From Thermoplasmatota archaeon (lineage in GTDB: Archaea; Thermoplasmatota; Penumbrarchaeia; Penumbrarchaeales; Penumbrarchaeaceae): a stretch of 37,525 nucleotides of DNA. The position numbers were made by a program, and so were the translations under genes. Position 1 is the stretch's first letter, and each line of letters begins with the position of its first letter. Shown here in pieces: positions 15,806 to 23,900 of this stretch. The stretch spans positions 1 to 37,525 of the forward strand of contig JALOTP010000017.1 of assembly GCA_025457865.1 (NCBI GenBank), written 5' to 3'. The notes beneath the pieces are model-generated. The model worked only from the letters and a program-made list of their open reading frames with translations. It did no database searches and was not told the origin of the DNA.

Positions 15806-16405
15806 CTATGCACTGGTCTGGGGACGTTCCTGTGACAATCTCTCATGCTCCGAGAAGATGCACCCACAGTAGTTCTGCCTGTAGAGCCTGAGCTCGCTCG
15901 ACTCCCGCTTCGAATCGTTCCAGTGCTTCCTGAGGTCCGAATAGATGAACTCTATGCCTCCCTCCTCCGAGACCGCCCTGCATACATCCCTGAGGAGCTC
16001 GTGGTCCTGGTGGACCGAGAGGAGGAGGGTCGTGCTGAAGGCCTCGAAGCCCTTTTCCGATGCGGTCATGACCGTTGCCTCCATCCTCTTCCGGTAGCAG
16101 AAGGCGCAGCGCTTCTTCCTCTCTTCGGGCGTCATCATGCCACCCAATGCCAGGGTCGCATCCGGACATACTGTTGCAGATAGCTCTCTCATGAATCCCC
16201 ACAGCGGATAGTCCCTTTCTATCATGGCCTCCATGGGCCTGAGGTAGAGGTACCGTTCCAGCGTCTGGAGCCGCTTCTCCCATTCGGAATAGGGATGGAT
16301 ATTGGGGTTGTAGAAGAAAGCGGTAGGCTCGAACCCCTCCTCTTCGAGGGCAGGCCTGCTGCCGGAGAGGCAAGGGGCGCAGCATGTATGCAGAAGGAGC
16401 CTCAA
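15806..16405 (-). CDS. queH: QueH-type (DUF208/COG1636) iron-sulfur epoxyqueuosine reductase homologue
   Basis: Bacterial QueH reduces epoxyqueuosine in tRNA to queuosine using an iron-sulfur cluster. The family signature is clear: HTCCAPC at residues 6-12, YNPNIHPYSEW, the CAFCYRKRM pair of cysteines, FSTTLLLSVHQDHE, then RQNYCGCIFSEHER near the end. The open frame extends 69 residues further upstream, but that part only shadows gatE. The true start is the TTG at 16405, which overlaps the gatE stop (TTGA) and has GGAGGG at 16412-16417, giving 199 residues, normal for QueH. The protein is translationally coupled to gatE. Archaea normally make archaeosine, not queuosine, so either the organism salvages or makes queuosine or the enzyme has another substrate. 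Confidence 0.88.
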   Translation of the reverse strand: MRLLLHTCCAPCLSGSRPALEEEGFEPTAFFYNPNIHPYSEWEKRLQTLERYLYLRPMEAMIERDYPLWGFMRELSATVCPDATLALGGMMTPEERKKRCAFCYRKRMEATVMTASEKGFEAFSTTLLLSVHQDHELLRDVCRAVSEEGGIEFIYSDLRKHWNDSKRESSELRLYRQNYCGCIFSEHERLSQERPQTSA

Positions 16406-18396
16406 TCCCGGCCCTCCATGACCCTTCTGATCCCATCCTTGAGGGTTGATGAGATGAGGGCGCCATCGAAACGCCCCCTCATCTCCTTCATCAGAGGGCC
16501 CATCAAGGGGCCCAAGGCGCCCTCGCCCTTGGCCATGATGATGTCCCTTCCGCTCTCGGCGACCTTTCTGGCAGCTTCCACCAGCACTCCCAGGTCCGTA
16601 TCCCCGGAGCATGCCTTCCTTGCATCCCTCAGTGCGCTTTCCTCGTCCATACCGGAAATGCGAAGGGTGAGCAACTGGCAGAGGACAGAGGGCAGGGCCT
16701 CCTTGGAATAGAGCCCCTCCCCCACGCCGGATATCGTCCCGAGCAGTGCTTTCTCCGAGAGCGAGGATGGGTCCAACCCCTTCTCCCTTGCCCTCGGGTA
16801 ACCCTGGAGGAGGAGGAGCGATACCAGCTTCGGGTCCGCAGAGGCCGAGAGCCCCTCCAGCTCATCTAGCAGCTCGAGGTTGTTAAGTGACCTGACGGTC
16901 TCTTCCGATAGACCGAACCCTACGGCCAGCCTATGGACCCTGGCTGAGGGCGCTTCCGGGACCCTCTTCCTTGCAGCCTCCTTCATGTCGTCGGTGATCA
17001 CGATAGTGGGTATGTCCGTCTCCGGGTACATGCGCGCCGGTCCGGGCATGGGCCTCATGTACTCCGACCTGCCGTCTGGCAGCGGACGTCTGACCTCGGA
17101 AGGTACCCCTAAAAGCGATGCCAAGGCCCTCCTGTGAACTGCTTTCAATGCCTCCATGGCCCTTCCGTGCTCCGCGCAAACCATCACGAAACCGTCCAAG
17201 GCGGGGTCAACACCCAGATGCTCCTGGACAGCTGTCAGTTCCTCTACAGTGATGCCGTAGGACGGGAGCTCGTCGGAATGGAAGAGCCCTTTGAGACCGG
17301 TCCTGACCCTCACATGGTATGCGAACTCCGGTCCCAGCCTCCTCACGTCGTCAACGCCTTTGCGGACCAGAGCTGTGGAGCTTCCCTGCAGCCGGGCCAT
17401 GACGGTCCTTTCCCCCATGAGCCCGCCGAAGCCCTTGAGAGGAAGGGCCAAGACCCTCCCCCCACCTTTAAGGCCGTTCTGCACGACCTTGGAGCTGGTT
17501 GAGAAGAATAGGTCGGTGACATCCACGACCGTAAGCGGTATCGATAGAGGGGTCACGCCTCGCTCCCTGAGGACAGAAGCTACCTCTATGAGCAAGTGCT
17601 GCCTTATGGCCTCCGTGACAATGGTCCTTGGGACCATGTTGAGCTCCTGGACCAATTTAAGCTCCGTCCGGGCGCCCCCTTCTATGGAAACGTTCACGTC
17701 CTGGCGGATGGTGCCTATGCCCCTCTTGAACAGGCCGGTCGAACGGAGCATATCCCCGATGGTCCTGGCGGCCGCTCCTGCCAGCTCTGGATCGTTCATG
17801 GTCGGCTCTGTCGTTACCTCAAGCTCGGGGGTCCCCAACCTGTCCAGCCTGTAAACGGGCCCTTCATCGGTCTCGGATATCTTCCTTGCCGCATCCTCCT
17901 CGATGCAGACCGATACTATCCCGAGCCGAAGGCCCATCACGTCAATGTGGCCCCCGAGGCCTACGAGGGCTGTCCTCTGGAACCCCGTTGTGTCCGAGCC
18001 GTCGGCCACGAGCTTCCTCATGAACTGGACCTCAGATGGGACTATGGCGTTAAGCATCTTTGCGACCACAAGGGCCGTTTCGATATGGCCCTGGGATGGA
18101 GGGTGGGGCGGCTCCTCGTCGAGCTCCACCAGGCACTGAGAGGCCTGGACCTGATAGGTATTGACCCTACCCCGTCCCACCTCCATCTGGACCGCATCAT
18201 CCTCCTCCCCGAGCTCGGACCTGGTGATATTGAGCTTCCTCCTGACCGTATCGAAGGGATCATCTGAAAGGTCCGTTGGGCAGCTGCAGAAGAGCTTGGT
18301 CCCCTCGATCTGGCGATGGACCTCAAGGCCAACCTTCAATCCCAGGCCTGAGATATCAGGACCTTCGGGCCTTGACAGCTCATCTAGGACGCTCAT
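16402..18396 (-). CDS. gatE: Glutamyl-tRNA(Gln) amidotransferase subunit E
   Basis: GatE with GatD converts Glu-tRNA(Gln) to Gln-tRNA(Gln) in archaea. GatE binds the tRNA, activates the glutamyl carboxylate with ATP and accepts ammonia from GatD. The protein has 664 residues, slightly longer than usual. It opens with the GatB/GatE signature KVGLEVHRQIEGTKLFCSCP (residues 21-40). The central part carries the archaea-specific insert domain related to AspRS, and the C-terminal 150 residues form the helical and YqeY-like tail. The ATG at 18396 overlaps the gatD stop as ATGA, and its own stop overlaps the queH TTG start, so the three genes form one tightly coupled operon. Confidence 0.95.
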   Translation of the reverse strand: MSVLDELSRPEGPDISGLGLKVGLEVHRQIEGTKLFCSCPTDLSDDPFDTVRRKLNITRSELGEEDDAVQMEVGRGRVNTYQVQASQCLVELDEEPPHPPSQGHIETALVVAKMLNAIVPSEVQFMRKLVADGSDTTGFQRTALVGLGGHIDVMGLRLGIVSVCIEEDAARKISETDEGPVYRLDRLGTPELEVTTEPTMNDPELAGAAARTIGDMLRSTGLFKRGIGTIRQDVNVSIEGGARTELKLVQELNMVPRTIVTEAIRQHLLIEVASVLRERGVTPLSIPLTVVDVTDLFFSTSSKVVQNGLKGGGRVLALPLKGFGGLMGERTVMARLQGSSTALVRKGVDDVRRLGPEFAYHVRVRTGLKGLFHSDELPSYGITVEELTAVQEHLGVDPALDGFVMVCAEHGRAMEALKAVHRRALASLLGVPSEVRRPLPDGRSEYMRPMPGPARMYPETDIPTIVITDDMKEAARKRVPEAPSARVHRLAVGFGLSEETVRSLNNLELLDELEGLSASADPKLVSLLLLQGYPRAREKGLDPSSLSEKALLGTISGVGEGLYSKEALPSVLCQLLTLRISGMDEESALRDARKACSGDTDLGVLVEAARKVAESGRDIIMAKGEGALGPLMGPLMKEMRGRFDGALISSTLKDGIRRVMEGRD

Positions 18397-19778
18397 GGGT
18401 CCTGGTCCTCCTCATCGAGGGGGTAAAACGCTCCCGGAAAGGCCGAAAGGATGCTCCTATCCCCGATCTCACCGGAGATGTCCGAGGTGAATAGCTCCCT
18501 GAACCTGTCTAGGGATAGAGCATCAGGTCCCAACGTCCCAAGGCACCACATGGTCTTCACCAGAGCCGTTTCCGGGGTCATGTCGATCGCTTCAATGACA
18601 CCAGCGCGCAGCATGTCCCTTCCTGTCGAATAGACCCTGAGGTTCACCCTTCCATTTATGCAAGAGGAGGTGATGATGACGTGTATGCCCTTCGATATGA
18701 GCCCTTCGATCGCAGGGACCAGGGACGAGCTGACATGCCCCAGACCCGTCCCGGCGAGGACCAAGGCCCTCCTTTTCCTGGAGATGGCTTCCAGCAAAGG
18801 GCCGTCAAGCGTCATCTGTGCGTGGATGAGAATGGCATCATCGGAGAACTTCCCATGAAGGCGCACCTCCGTATTCGTATCGGCCCGCTTGTAGGGTGCG
18901 GTCAGATCCACACCTCCGTCGGTGACCGTGCCAATGGGTTCCGAGCCCACCGACCTGAAAGCGTCCCTCCTGGAAGTATGCATCTTCCTTACCCTGCTGC
19001 CCCTGTGGACGGCGGAAGTGCCGTCCGAAACGGATGCATGCATGAGAACGCATACCTCGCCCAGGTCGGACCCTGCGGCGAGCATCACGGAATGGAGGAG
19101 GTTCTGGAAAGAGTCAGATGAGGGCCTGTCCGATGACCGCTGGGACCCTGTCAGCACTACAGGTCCGGGGAGGTCCCTGAGGACGAACGAAAGGGCAGCG
19201 GCCGAATAGGCCAACGTGTCCGTCCCGTGAGCGATCACGACACCTCTGGCCCCCGCTCCGAAGGCGGATACCACCTCGCAGGCCATGACCGTCCAATCGC
19301 TCGATGTCATGTCCTCAGAGAGTTTGGACATGGGCATGGTGACCCTGAGGCGGCAGATGCTCCCTAGCTCAGGGAGCAGATAGAGCAGGTCATCGGCCGA
19401 CCTCACAGGGCATACAGCCCCGGTCCTGTGGTCAACGTAGGATGCGATGGTGCCTCCGGTCCCTATGAGCGCGACCAGGGGGAGGGATGGGTCCTCCGCA
19501 GCCCTCTGTCTGGCCTGCGGGTCGGTCCCGACCCTTTCCAGGACCTTCATGGACGATATCCCTTCCGGGTCCATGCTGAAGTTGTAGCCGTTCTGGAGCT
19601 TTATGGTCAAGGAAGGTTCGGCGGCAGGACCATAGGGACCCATCAATGTGCCCTTGAGGACGATCTCGCGCCTGTGATGTCCGCCTTGGGACCCTTCCGC
19701 TGAGAGGACCACTTCTACCTTGTCACCTATCCGGGCCCCGAAGCGCTCAATGGTCGATGCGGCCGTTCCCCCGTACAT
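18393..19778 (-). CDS. gatD: Glutamyl-tRNA(Gln) amidotransferase subunit D (asparaginase-like)
   Basis: GatD releases ammonia from glutamine for GatE. A beta-barrel N-terminal domain of about 90 residues precedes a type I/II L-asparaginase fold. Catalytic motifs are the TGGTIAS segment (about 107-113 counting from the ATG, 110-116 from the upstream TTG) and HGTDT (184-188, or 187-191), followed by a conserved TGSQRSSDRPSSD stretch. I prefer the ATG at 19778 because a TATA-like element lies 27 bases upstream, predicting a leaderless message; a TTG at 19787 would add three residues. Its stop overlaps the gatE start (ATGA). The promoter region is shared with the divergent response-regulator gene. 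Confidence 0.94.
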   Translation of the reverse strand: MYGGTAASTIERFGARIGDKVEVVLSAEGSQGGHHRREIVLKGTLMGPYGPAAEPSLTIKLQNGYNFSMDPEGISSMKVLERVGTDPQARQRAAEDPSLPLVALIGTGGTIASYVDHRTGAVCPVRSADDLLYLLPELGSICRLRVTMPMSKLSEDMTSSDWTVMACEVVSAFGAGARGVVIAHGTDTLAYSAAALSFVLRDLPGPVVLTGSQRSSDRPSSDSFQNLLHSVMLAAGSDLGEVCVLMHASVSDGTSAVHRGSRVRKMHTSRRDAFRSVGSEPIGTVTDGGVDLTAPYKRADTNTEVRLHGKFSDDAILIHAQMTLDGPLLEAISRKRRALVLAGTGLGHVSSSLVPAIEGLISKGIHVIITSSCINGRVNLRVYSTGRDMLRAGVIEAIDMTPETALVKTMWCLGTLGPDALSLDRFRELFTSDISGEIGDRSILSAFPGAFYPLDEEDQDP

Positions 19779-19800
19779 CCCACGCAAATCTCACAGGCGC

Positions 19801-19810
19801 TCTAATAACC
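19801..19810 (-). promoter_or_regulatory. TATA box of the gatD-gatE-queH operon
   Basis: On the minus strand this reads GGTTATTAGA, centred about 27 bases before the ATG at 19778. It predicts leaderless transcription of gatD. Confidence 0.5.
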
Positions 19811-19877
19811 TTTCCTCGGCCCACGCATGGAGGGTACCGAACCACGGAGACCGCATCATGGAGGACCAATCGCTCCC

Positions 19878-19886
19878 TTAATATAT
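19878..19886 (+). promoter_or_regulatory. TATA box of the response regulator / universal stress protein operon
   Basis: TTAATATAT is the clearest AT-rich element in the 138-base divergent region between gatD and the response regulator. It predicts a transcript start near 19908. Confidence 0.55.
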
Positions 19887-19916
19887 CGACCGAGCGCTTA
19901 CAGGACCGACCTAAGG

Positions 19917-20294
19917 ATGGTTCGTGTTCCCATGGCCGGGATAATGATTGTCGACGACGAAAGGGAGCTCCTCTCGCTCTTCTCGGAGATGATACGGACC
20001 TTCGGGCACGATATCGTGGCCACCGAGACCAACGGGGAGAGGGCCCTTAAGACCTATGGCGACCTCAAAAAGAGGCCCGACCTTGTCATCCTGGACCATA
20101 GGATGCCGGTCAGGAACGGGCTGGAGACCGCTATGGAGATGCTCAACATGGACCCCGACCAGAAGATAATATTCATATCGGCGGACGCATCTGTCAAGCG
20201 GGCCGCCCTGGACCTTGGCGTGGTCGATTTCCTGGAAAAACCCTTCCTTCTCAAGGCCCTCCGCGACTCCATCCAGAAGGCCCTAGTACGTTAG
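19917..20294 (+). CDS. Stand-alone response regulator (CheY-like receiver domain)
   Basis: A single receiver domain of 125 residues with no output domain. Key residues are present: the acidic pair D13-D14, phospho-acceptor D60 in LVILDHRMP, the switch Ser89 in IIFISAD and Lys108 in FLEKPF. It would be phosphorylated by a histidine kinase, none of which is in view. The ATG at 19917 follows the TATA box closely; the ATG at 19932, served by AAGGATGG, is also possible and removes only five residues. An open frame extends upstream to 19827 but crosses the TATA box, so that part is not translated. The stop codon overlaps the ribosome site of the following UspA gene. Confidence 0.88.
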   Translation: MVRVPMAGIMIVDDERELLSLFSEMIRTFGHDIVATETNGERALKTYGDLKKRPDLVILDHRMPVRNGLETAMEMLNMDPDQKIIFISADASVKRAALDLGVVDFLEKPFLLKALRDSIQKALVR

Positions 20295-20306
20295 GAGTTG
20301 GTCCGT

Positions 20307-20684
20307 ATGTCAATAAGGATCCTCATACCCACATCGGGACCGGAACCCGCAAGAAGGAACGCCCTGAGGCTCACCAGGATCGCCAGGAGCTTCGATGCTG
20401 AGCTCATAGTCGTCCATATCAGGGACCAGGGGGAGGACATAACGGAAGGGGACCAGGCCCTGGACATCTTCGACCGGATATGCATCCAGGAGAAGGTCCG
20501 TCATACGCTTGTCCGCGCCGTCGGCGAGGTCTCGTCAACGATCATAGGGCAGGCCAGGTTCAATAACGTCGATATCATAATCATGGGTGCGACCGAAGGG
20601 AGGGCAGTGGCCGGCTGGATAATAGACAGGATAATGACGAACATAGATATCCCGGTGCTCATCCTCCCATGGGCAAGCAATTGA
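20307..20684 (+). CDS. Universal stress protein (UspA family)
   Basis: A 125-residue single-domain UspA-fold protein that probably binds a nucleotide and acts as a stress or energy-state effector. It has the first-strand IRILIPTSG, the DAELIVVHI strand, the VDIIIMGATEGRAVAGW segment (a variant of the G-x2-G-x9-G ATP motif) and a final DIPVLILP strand. The motif variant leaves ATP binding uncertain. The ATG at 20307 is preceded by AGGAG at 20293-20297 at good distance. A TTG at 20298 lies inside that region and is less likely. It is cotranscribed with the response regulator, as the ribosome site overlaps the preceding stop. It converges on the Sec61-beta gene. Confidence 0.85.
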   Translation: MSIRILIPTSGPEPARRNALRLTRIARSFDAELIVVHIRDQGEDITEGDQALDIFDRICIQEKVRHTLVRAVGEVSSTIIGQARFNNVDIIIMGATEGRAVAGWIIDRIMTNIDIPVLILPWASN

Positions 20685-20693
20685 TGGTGGATC

Positions 20694-20873
20694 TCACTTT
20701 AGGGGAACGATCCATCTGAGGAGCTCGACGACCACGACCGTTACTAGACAGGCGGCCACAACGAATCTCGGATCTATCTTTAGGGCGGTCTCTTCCTCTG
20801 CATCGAAATATCTGATAAGGCCAGCCGCCGAATGGAAGCCTTCCCCTTTCTTGTTCTTCTTGGGTGGGGCCAT
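20694..20873 (-). CDS. Preprotein translocase subunit Sec61-beta (SecG-like)
   Basis: A 59-residue gene I found by reading the minus strand. The protein starts MAPPKKNKKGEGFHSAAGL and continues IRYFDAEEETALKIDPRFV, the archaeal Sec61-beta signature (a basic N-terminus, S-A-A-G-L-x-R-Y-F/Y-x-A-E-E-E-T-A-x-K-I-x-P). One membrane segment (about residues 36-53) and a short end follow. It is the small third subunit of the SecYE-beta protein-conducting channel. A TATA box centred 27 bases before the ATG indicates a leaderless message. The stop lies nine bases from the convergent UspA stop. Confidence 0.93.
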   Translation of the reverse strand: MAPPKKNKKGEGFHSAAGLIRYFDAEEETALKIDPRFVVAACLVTVVVVELLRWIVPLK

Positions 20874-20896
20874 GGACGGCCCTAAAGGAGATCAGG

Positions 20897-20903
20897 ATAT
20901 AAA
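20897..20903 (-). promoter_or_regulatory. TATA box of the Sec61-beta gene
   Basis: On the minus strand this reads TTTATAT, centred 27 bases upstream of the ATG at 20873, so transcription should start at or beside the start codon. Confidence 0.65.
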
Positions 20904-20960
20904 TCTTGTGGGCGAAGTGACGCTCTGGTGGTCTGAGCGTGGCGTTTTGCCCGTCCTCAC

Positions 20961-23900
20961 TCATTTCTTGGGCCTGAGGGAAGCTTTCTTGGCCAGCAGA
21001 ATGGCCTTCTTGTACTCCCCGGATGTGAACGCATCCTTGGCATTGTTGTATAGCTTGTAGACGCCTGTGACATCTATACCGTCCTTCTTCATGGCCAGAA
21101 TCTCAAGGTGGGCAGCGTTGAGCTCGTCCACGGCGGAATCGCGCAGGGACTGCTGGTCCATCTCGGACATCATGACCCTGGCGAAGGTTATCATCTGTCT
21201 GCCCTTCTCGTACTCCTCTTTGGCGAAGTGCTCCTGGGCCTTCTCGAAGAGCATGTTCACCTTCGTCACTTCCTTCCCCCGCTGGGCCAGCTCGTCTATC
21301 CTGGTCCTTACGGTCTTCGAGATCTCCTCGGCCTGCATGTTCCTGAACACGTAAAGGAACTGGTCTATGTTCTGCAGCTCGGACCTCTCTATGAGCACCC
21401 TTGCCTCCTCGGCCTTCTGCCTGGCCTCTTTGAAGGACCTTTCCTTGAAGAGGTTCCTGGCCCCCTTCACCAGCTCGTTGGCCGGACCGATATGTGCGCT
21501 CACGCCCGAGAAGTTCTCCGATAGGTACTTGATGAGGGCTTCTGCGAACTCGATCGTCTCGAGAGCGGTCTCCCTCAGGTTCCTGGTGACCACCTCGTTC
21601 ACGGCGTCCTTGACCGCTGTTATGAGGTTCTCGGCATTGTCGAACCGGCCCGAACCAAGCGCGGCCTCCGACCTAGCGACCAGTTTCTCGGCATTGGAGA
21701 CATTGGAACCAAGGGTCTTGAGCCTAAGGAGGACCCTCTTCACGGAAGCGATCTCACGTTTCAGGACCAGCTCGATCTCTTCCATCCTGACCTTCTCCAG
21801 CTCTTCCTTGAGCTCGATGGCGGCCTTGTCCGATGCTTCGAAATCCCCTGCACCGAAGCTCCTAGCCGCTTCCTTGAGCTTTGTGACGATGCGCGGGTCC
21901 TCCCCTAGGGCGCCGGACTCCTTGATGGCCACCCTGGCCTCGGCAATATGCTTCCTTGCTAGGTCCTTGGTATATGGAGCTGCCTTCTTGTTCAGATAGA
22001 TGTCGAGCCTTCTTATTATCTCCTCGACCTTGGAGAAGTCCACACTGTCCCTCATTATGACCGTCTTTGCCGATACGAATGCCTCATCCAGCTTCTTGGA
22101 GGGTTTCATCCCTATCCCCTTGAGGTCGGCATACCTCTGCTCCTGTTTGGTGAACGTCCTCCTTAGCAAGGAGAGCTCCAACTGGTTCCTCATCTCCTGG
22201 CCGAGCTCAAGGATGGAAGCGAACTTGGTAACGGCCCTATCGTAGTTACCTGAGCTGTGGTCGGTGAGGCCTTCGTTATAGATACTGGTCAGGTCGCTCA
22301 CGTCGACACCCTGTCCCTTAAGCTCCTCAAGGTAAGAGGGCAGCTGCTGGATGTAACCCTCGGATGTGGTCTGGTAATTCGAGCTCAATTTGGCATCGAT
22401 GCCTATCCTTGCTGTCTCGATGAGGGAAATGGCTGTCTCGACATCCCCTGAGTCCAGGCCTACCCTGGCCGAGGATATGAGAGCCTCCTCATCATCCACC
22501 GGTATCCCAAGGGCGACCGCTCTGTCCATAAGTGACCTCAGATCGGAGAGCGCACTCTCGAACTCAATGACCTTGCGCCCTTCGTGCAGTGCGGCTAAAG
22601 CCAACCTGCCCTCACCTATCAGTTTCTCGGAGCCCTCCAGGTCATTGTTCTCGAACAGCTCTATGGCATCGGTGAGGTATTGCTGAGGGACCTTCGTATC
22701 CAGTCCCATCGAGTTGGCCTCGACTATGGAGGCCCTGAGCTCGGAAAGCTCCCTCTGGACCTTCTGGACCGTGTAGGGACCCTCGTTCCGCTGGAGCGTA
22801 TTTATGAGCTTCATATTGATATCATCGCAAAGGTCAAGGTCGTTCTGACGGAGCGCCTCCTTCAGCTGCTCTATGAGCGCCCTCTCCGCGGAGGTCTCGA
22901 TCCCCATCCCGTTCATGTTCTGGAGAAGTATATCGGTCGTCTGGATGGACCGTTCTATGACCCTGCGTTTCATGTGGAGCCTTTTATCGTTGACCCCCAT
23001 CTTGATACCCTCGAGGACATGTTCCGACTGTTCGAAGTCCCCCTTGGTCAGCAGCTCACCGGCTATCCGAAACAGCGCCTGTTCATCGCTCACATCGATG
23101 TTCTCCCCCTCAGCGACCATGAGCAGGGTCTTGACCTCGTCATAGGATGTCTGTACCGTCTCGCGCTGTTTTGTCACCGACCTCTCGTCCATGGACCTCT
23201 CAAGGAACTTCATTATCTTCTCCATGAGGGTATGGGAGGCTTCGAAGTCGCCCCTTTCGTAGGCGTCCTTGGCCATGTTGATATTGGCCTTGGAAAGGTC
23301 CATCTCCATGTCCATGCCCTGGGCCTTGTCGACTATGTTCTCCACGAGCTCCATGTTCTTCAGGTACTTCCCCTTGAAGAACTCCTTCTTGACGCTCTTG
23401 AAGGTATTCTGTGCCCGCTCCACCACTTCCATGGCAATGTCGTACTGCTCCGACCTGAAGAGCTCCTCCGCGTTCGATAGGAGCTCCCTCACATCCGATA
23501 GGTCCATGCCCTCATCGATGGCGATGTCCATCTGCTTCCTTACATCTACTATGGTCTCGGGTATTGCGAGCGTGATATGGCTCCTGAAGAGCTCATCGGA
23601 GACCTCCCTTGCCCTCTTGAGGGAATCTAGGCTCTGGATGAGCGTTCCCGAGCCCTGGGCCTCCTCCGCGTCGTCCAGCATCCCCTTTATGCTCGAAGTG
23701 TCGAGCCCCAGGCTCTCAAGGCGGCCCATCCTGCTCCTGACATCGTCGAGCTCTCTTGGGACAAGTTCGTTAAGGTAGCTATCCCTTGATTCGTTCAGCT
23801 GCTCCCTGATGTTCAGGGTCATGGAATAGGCCTTTTCGTATTCCTCGTTCATGAATAGCCGTTCGGCCTCGATGAGCATCGTCTCGGCCTCGAGATTGTC

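Noticed and set aside
16406..16612. Upstream 69-residue extension of the queH frame
   Set aside because: Overlaps the gatE coding end, is Gly/Arg/His-rich with no similarity to QueH; the TTG at 16405 with GGAGGG explains the real start.
17291..17854. Long antisense frames over gatE (also 17596-18267)
   Set aside because: Mirror the codon structure of gatE, are Ser/Arg/Pro-rich and have no start signals.
20659..20964. 101-codon minus-strand frame covering Sec61-beta
   Set aside because: Different frame from Sec61-beta, with no recognisable protein; the 59-residue frame is the real gene.
22680..23480. 266-codon frame antisense to the giant repeat gene
   Set aside because: A product of strong codon bias in the repeat gene; its His/Leu/Val-rich composition is typical of an antisense shadow.
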